Position numbers and translations under genes: made by a program. Positions 63,044 to 64,000 of a DNA stretch of 64,000 nt are shown piece after piece; within the stretch, counting starts at the first letter, position 1; every line of letters starts with the position of its first letter. This DNA comes from Bacteroidales bacterium. GTDB lineage: Bacteria; Bacteroidota; Bacteroidia; Bacteroidales; UBA12077. A model generated the notes under the pieces. The model did not search any database. It was not told the DNA's origin and worked only from the letters and a program-made list of their open reading frames with translations. The stretch is taken from NCBI GenBank assembly GCA_028282785.1, contig JANQHE010000034.1:1-64000 (forward strand), read 5' to 3'.

Positions 63044-63577
63044 TTAAGCTTTATAATCTTCTAATTTCTTAATTATTTTAGCCGGATTTCCACCAATTAG
63101 TTGATTCCCTTGCGGAAATGATTTTGTAACAATGGCTCCGGCTGCCACGATAGTATGTTCTCCCAATTCAACGCCAGCTAAAATTATGGAACCATTTGCA
63201 ATCCACGAATTTTTACCAATTCGGATTGGATTATTTTTCTTGAATTTATTAAAATCTTCAGTATCATGATTTTGACTAATTATCGAGATGTTCGGTGCAG
63301 TAATTACATTCTCTTCAAAAATAATTCCACATCTGCCATCAATGTAGCATCCCGGACCATAACCAGGATATTTATTACCCCTTTGAATCTTTTCCGGACA
63401 TTTAATTTGTGATGTGAAATGAACAGGCCAGGGAACGGACCTGTTATAACCCAATATCTTCTGTCTGAATGTATACGTGTATAACTCTTTTAATGAATAG
63501 GGATATAATTCATTATTAATATCTCGATATATAATTCGAAGTAATTGATAAAGGAATAGCTTAAGTAGCCTTTTCAT
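63044..63577 (-). CDS. Left-handed beta-helix acetyltransferase (maltose/colanic-type)
   Basis: A 177-residue protein. The C-terminal half holds hexapeptide-repeat turns (IRIGKNSWIANGSIILAGVE, then LGEHTIVAAGAIVTKSFPQG) and the family ending GGNPAKIIKKL. The catalytic His lies in IISQNHDTEDF, and the preceding PNISI segment forms part of the acetyl-CoA site. Such enzymes O-acetylate sugars of surface polysaccharides. It starts 17 bases inside the flippase gene, an overlap that implies co-expression. Converges with the GNAT-like gene with a one-base gap. Confidence 0.9.
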   Translation of the reverse strand: MKRLLKLFLYQLLRIIYRDINNELYPYSLKELYTYTFRQKILGYNRSVPWPVHFTSQIKCPEKIQRGNKYPGYGPGCYIDGRCGIIFEENVITAPNISIISQNHDTEDFNKFKKNNPIRIGKNSWIANGSIILAGVELGEHTIVAAGAIVTKSFPQGNQLIGGNPAKIIKKLEDYKA

Positions 63578-64000
63578 AAGTTTTCTTTATAATTACATAT
63601 CCTATTATTGCTAATGCAATATATAAAAATCCTCCAACCAATGAGAAATATAATAACATTACCTCAAAATTCTCTGATTTTGTTAAAAGAATTGTTCCCA
63701 GAACAATACTCAAATATAAAATCTGCCATATCAATAATGTTCCGTTTCTGCGTGTCAGTGCAAAAATATTACTTACACTTCTCATAGCAAAGCTGGTTAT
63801 TGTCAATGGTGTAAGATACCTGGCAATTGAACCTGCAATTTCCCAATCCTCTCCTAAAACAAACACAAATAGTTCCTCACCCCAAAAAACGATTGGAATC
63901 ATAGCAATACTTGCTATAATAAAATTACCAAAATAAGACATTCGGTAGAGTTTTAATTTTTTGTTTGATTCAGTTATCTTTTGGTAAAATACAGTCATAA
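63561..64000 (-). CDS. Oligosaccharide flippase (Wzx/MATE-type), C-terminal fragment (runs off window)
   Basis: At least 145 residues, continuing beyond the right edge. The segment VFYQKITESNKKLKLYRMSY is the cytosolic region typical of polysaccharide-transport MviN/MATE-fold flippases. Four further transmembrane helices end in ALAIIGYVIIKKTYEK. Such proteins move lipid-linked sugar repeat units across the inner membrane. An ATG at 63998 is probably internal. The gene overlaps the acetyltransferase start by 17 bases, so both belong to one surface-polysaccharide locus that lies to the right of the window. Confidence 0.8.
   Translation of the reverse strand, partial: MTVFYQKITESNKKLKLYRMSYFGNFIIASIAMIPIVFWGEELFVFVLGEDWEIAGSIARYLTPLTITSFAMRSVSNIFALTRRNGTLLIWQILYLSIVLGTILLTKSENFEVMLLYFSLVGGFLYIALAIIGYVIIKKTYEKAT

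Noticed and set aside
1-64000. tRNA, rRNA, transposase, integrase or phage genes
   Set aside because: I saw none of their sequence hallmarks; the palindromic repeats are the only mobile-like elements.

Overview
The window is a piece of a low-G+C Bacteroidota chromosome. A gliding or anaerobic marine/sediment-type member of Bacteroidia (Bacteroidales/Marinilabiliales-like) is my best guess. This rests on TonB-dependent receptors with carboxypeptidase-like N-terminal domains, a type IX secretion (T9SS) adhesin with its PorP/SprF partner, hybrid sensor kinases with reg_prop/Y_Y_Y sensor modules, a DUF4249 lipoprotein, TAnnTTTG-type -7 promoter boxes and few Shine-Dalgarno sites. I saw no rRNA, tRNA, CRISPR array, prophage or transposase.

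Layout. 1-110: first codons of a RecQ-like helicase leaving the window on the left. 316-12904: tex, then two paralogous outer-membrane beta-barrel receptors (2605 and 10448). Between the receptors lie a decayed copy of the tex S1 domain, a membrane-anchored AraC-type regulator, a DUF418 membrane protein, a DUF4833 protein and an OmpR-type response regulator/sensor kinase pair. 12984-16963 (minus): a DUF2892 membrane protein, then a probable three-gene operon of serine beta-lactamase-like hydrolase, fold-type III PLP decarboxylase and class D beta-lactamase. 17177-32528: a 4781-residue T9SS type B adhesin followed 19 bases later by its PorP/SprF partner, like the sprB-sprF arrangement. 32760-33077: 3' remnant of a 4Fe-4S protein.

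33074-50311 (all minus): an array of seven receiver (REC) modules in 17 kb. Five are complete hybrid histidine kinases that share one kinase-REC core but carry different sensors: two-component propellers, TPR repeats, a membrane domain, and propeller plus PAS. The other two are decayed copies: an orphan REC with a leftover kinase tail, and a frameshifted REC with Asn at the phospho-acceptor position. None has a DNA-binding output domain. This birth-and-death array is the most interesting structure in the window.

50461-57326: a PspC protein, an S9 oligopeptidase lipoprotein, a palindromic repeat element between convergent genes, a TonB receptor/DUF4249 pair and an unknown membrane protein. 57469-64000: mutS2 (with an in-frame palindromic insertion), a nucleotidyltransferase/HEPN pair with a 12-bp palindrome in its promoter, then a polysaccharide-type group: NodB-like deacetylase, GNAT-like transferase, hexapeptide acetyltransferase and the end of a flippase.

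Integration (inference): the window is dominated by cell-envelope traffic and sensing. It combines outer-membrane receptors, a secreted surface adhesin, many periplasmic sensors and surface-polysaccharide enzymes. Several segments preserve relics of duplication (tex tail, kinase tails, receptor pair, adhesin repeats), so tandem duplication and decay have shaped this stretch.
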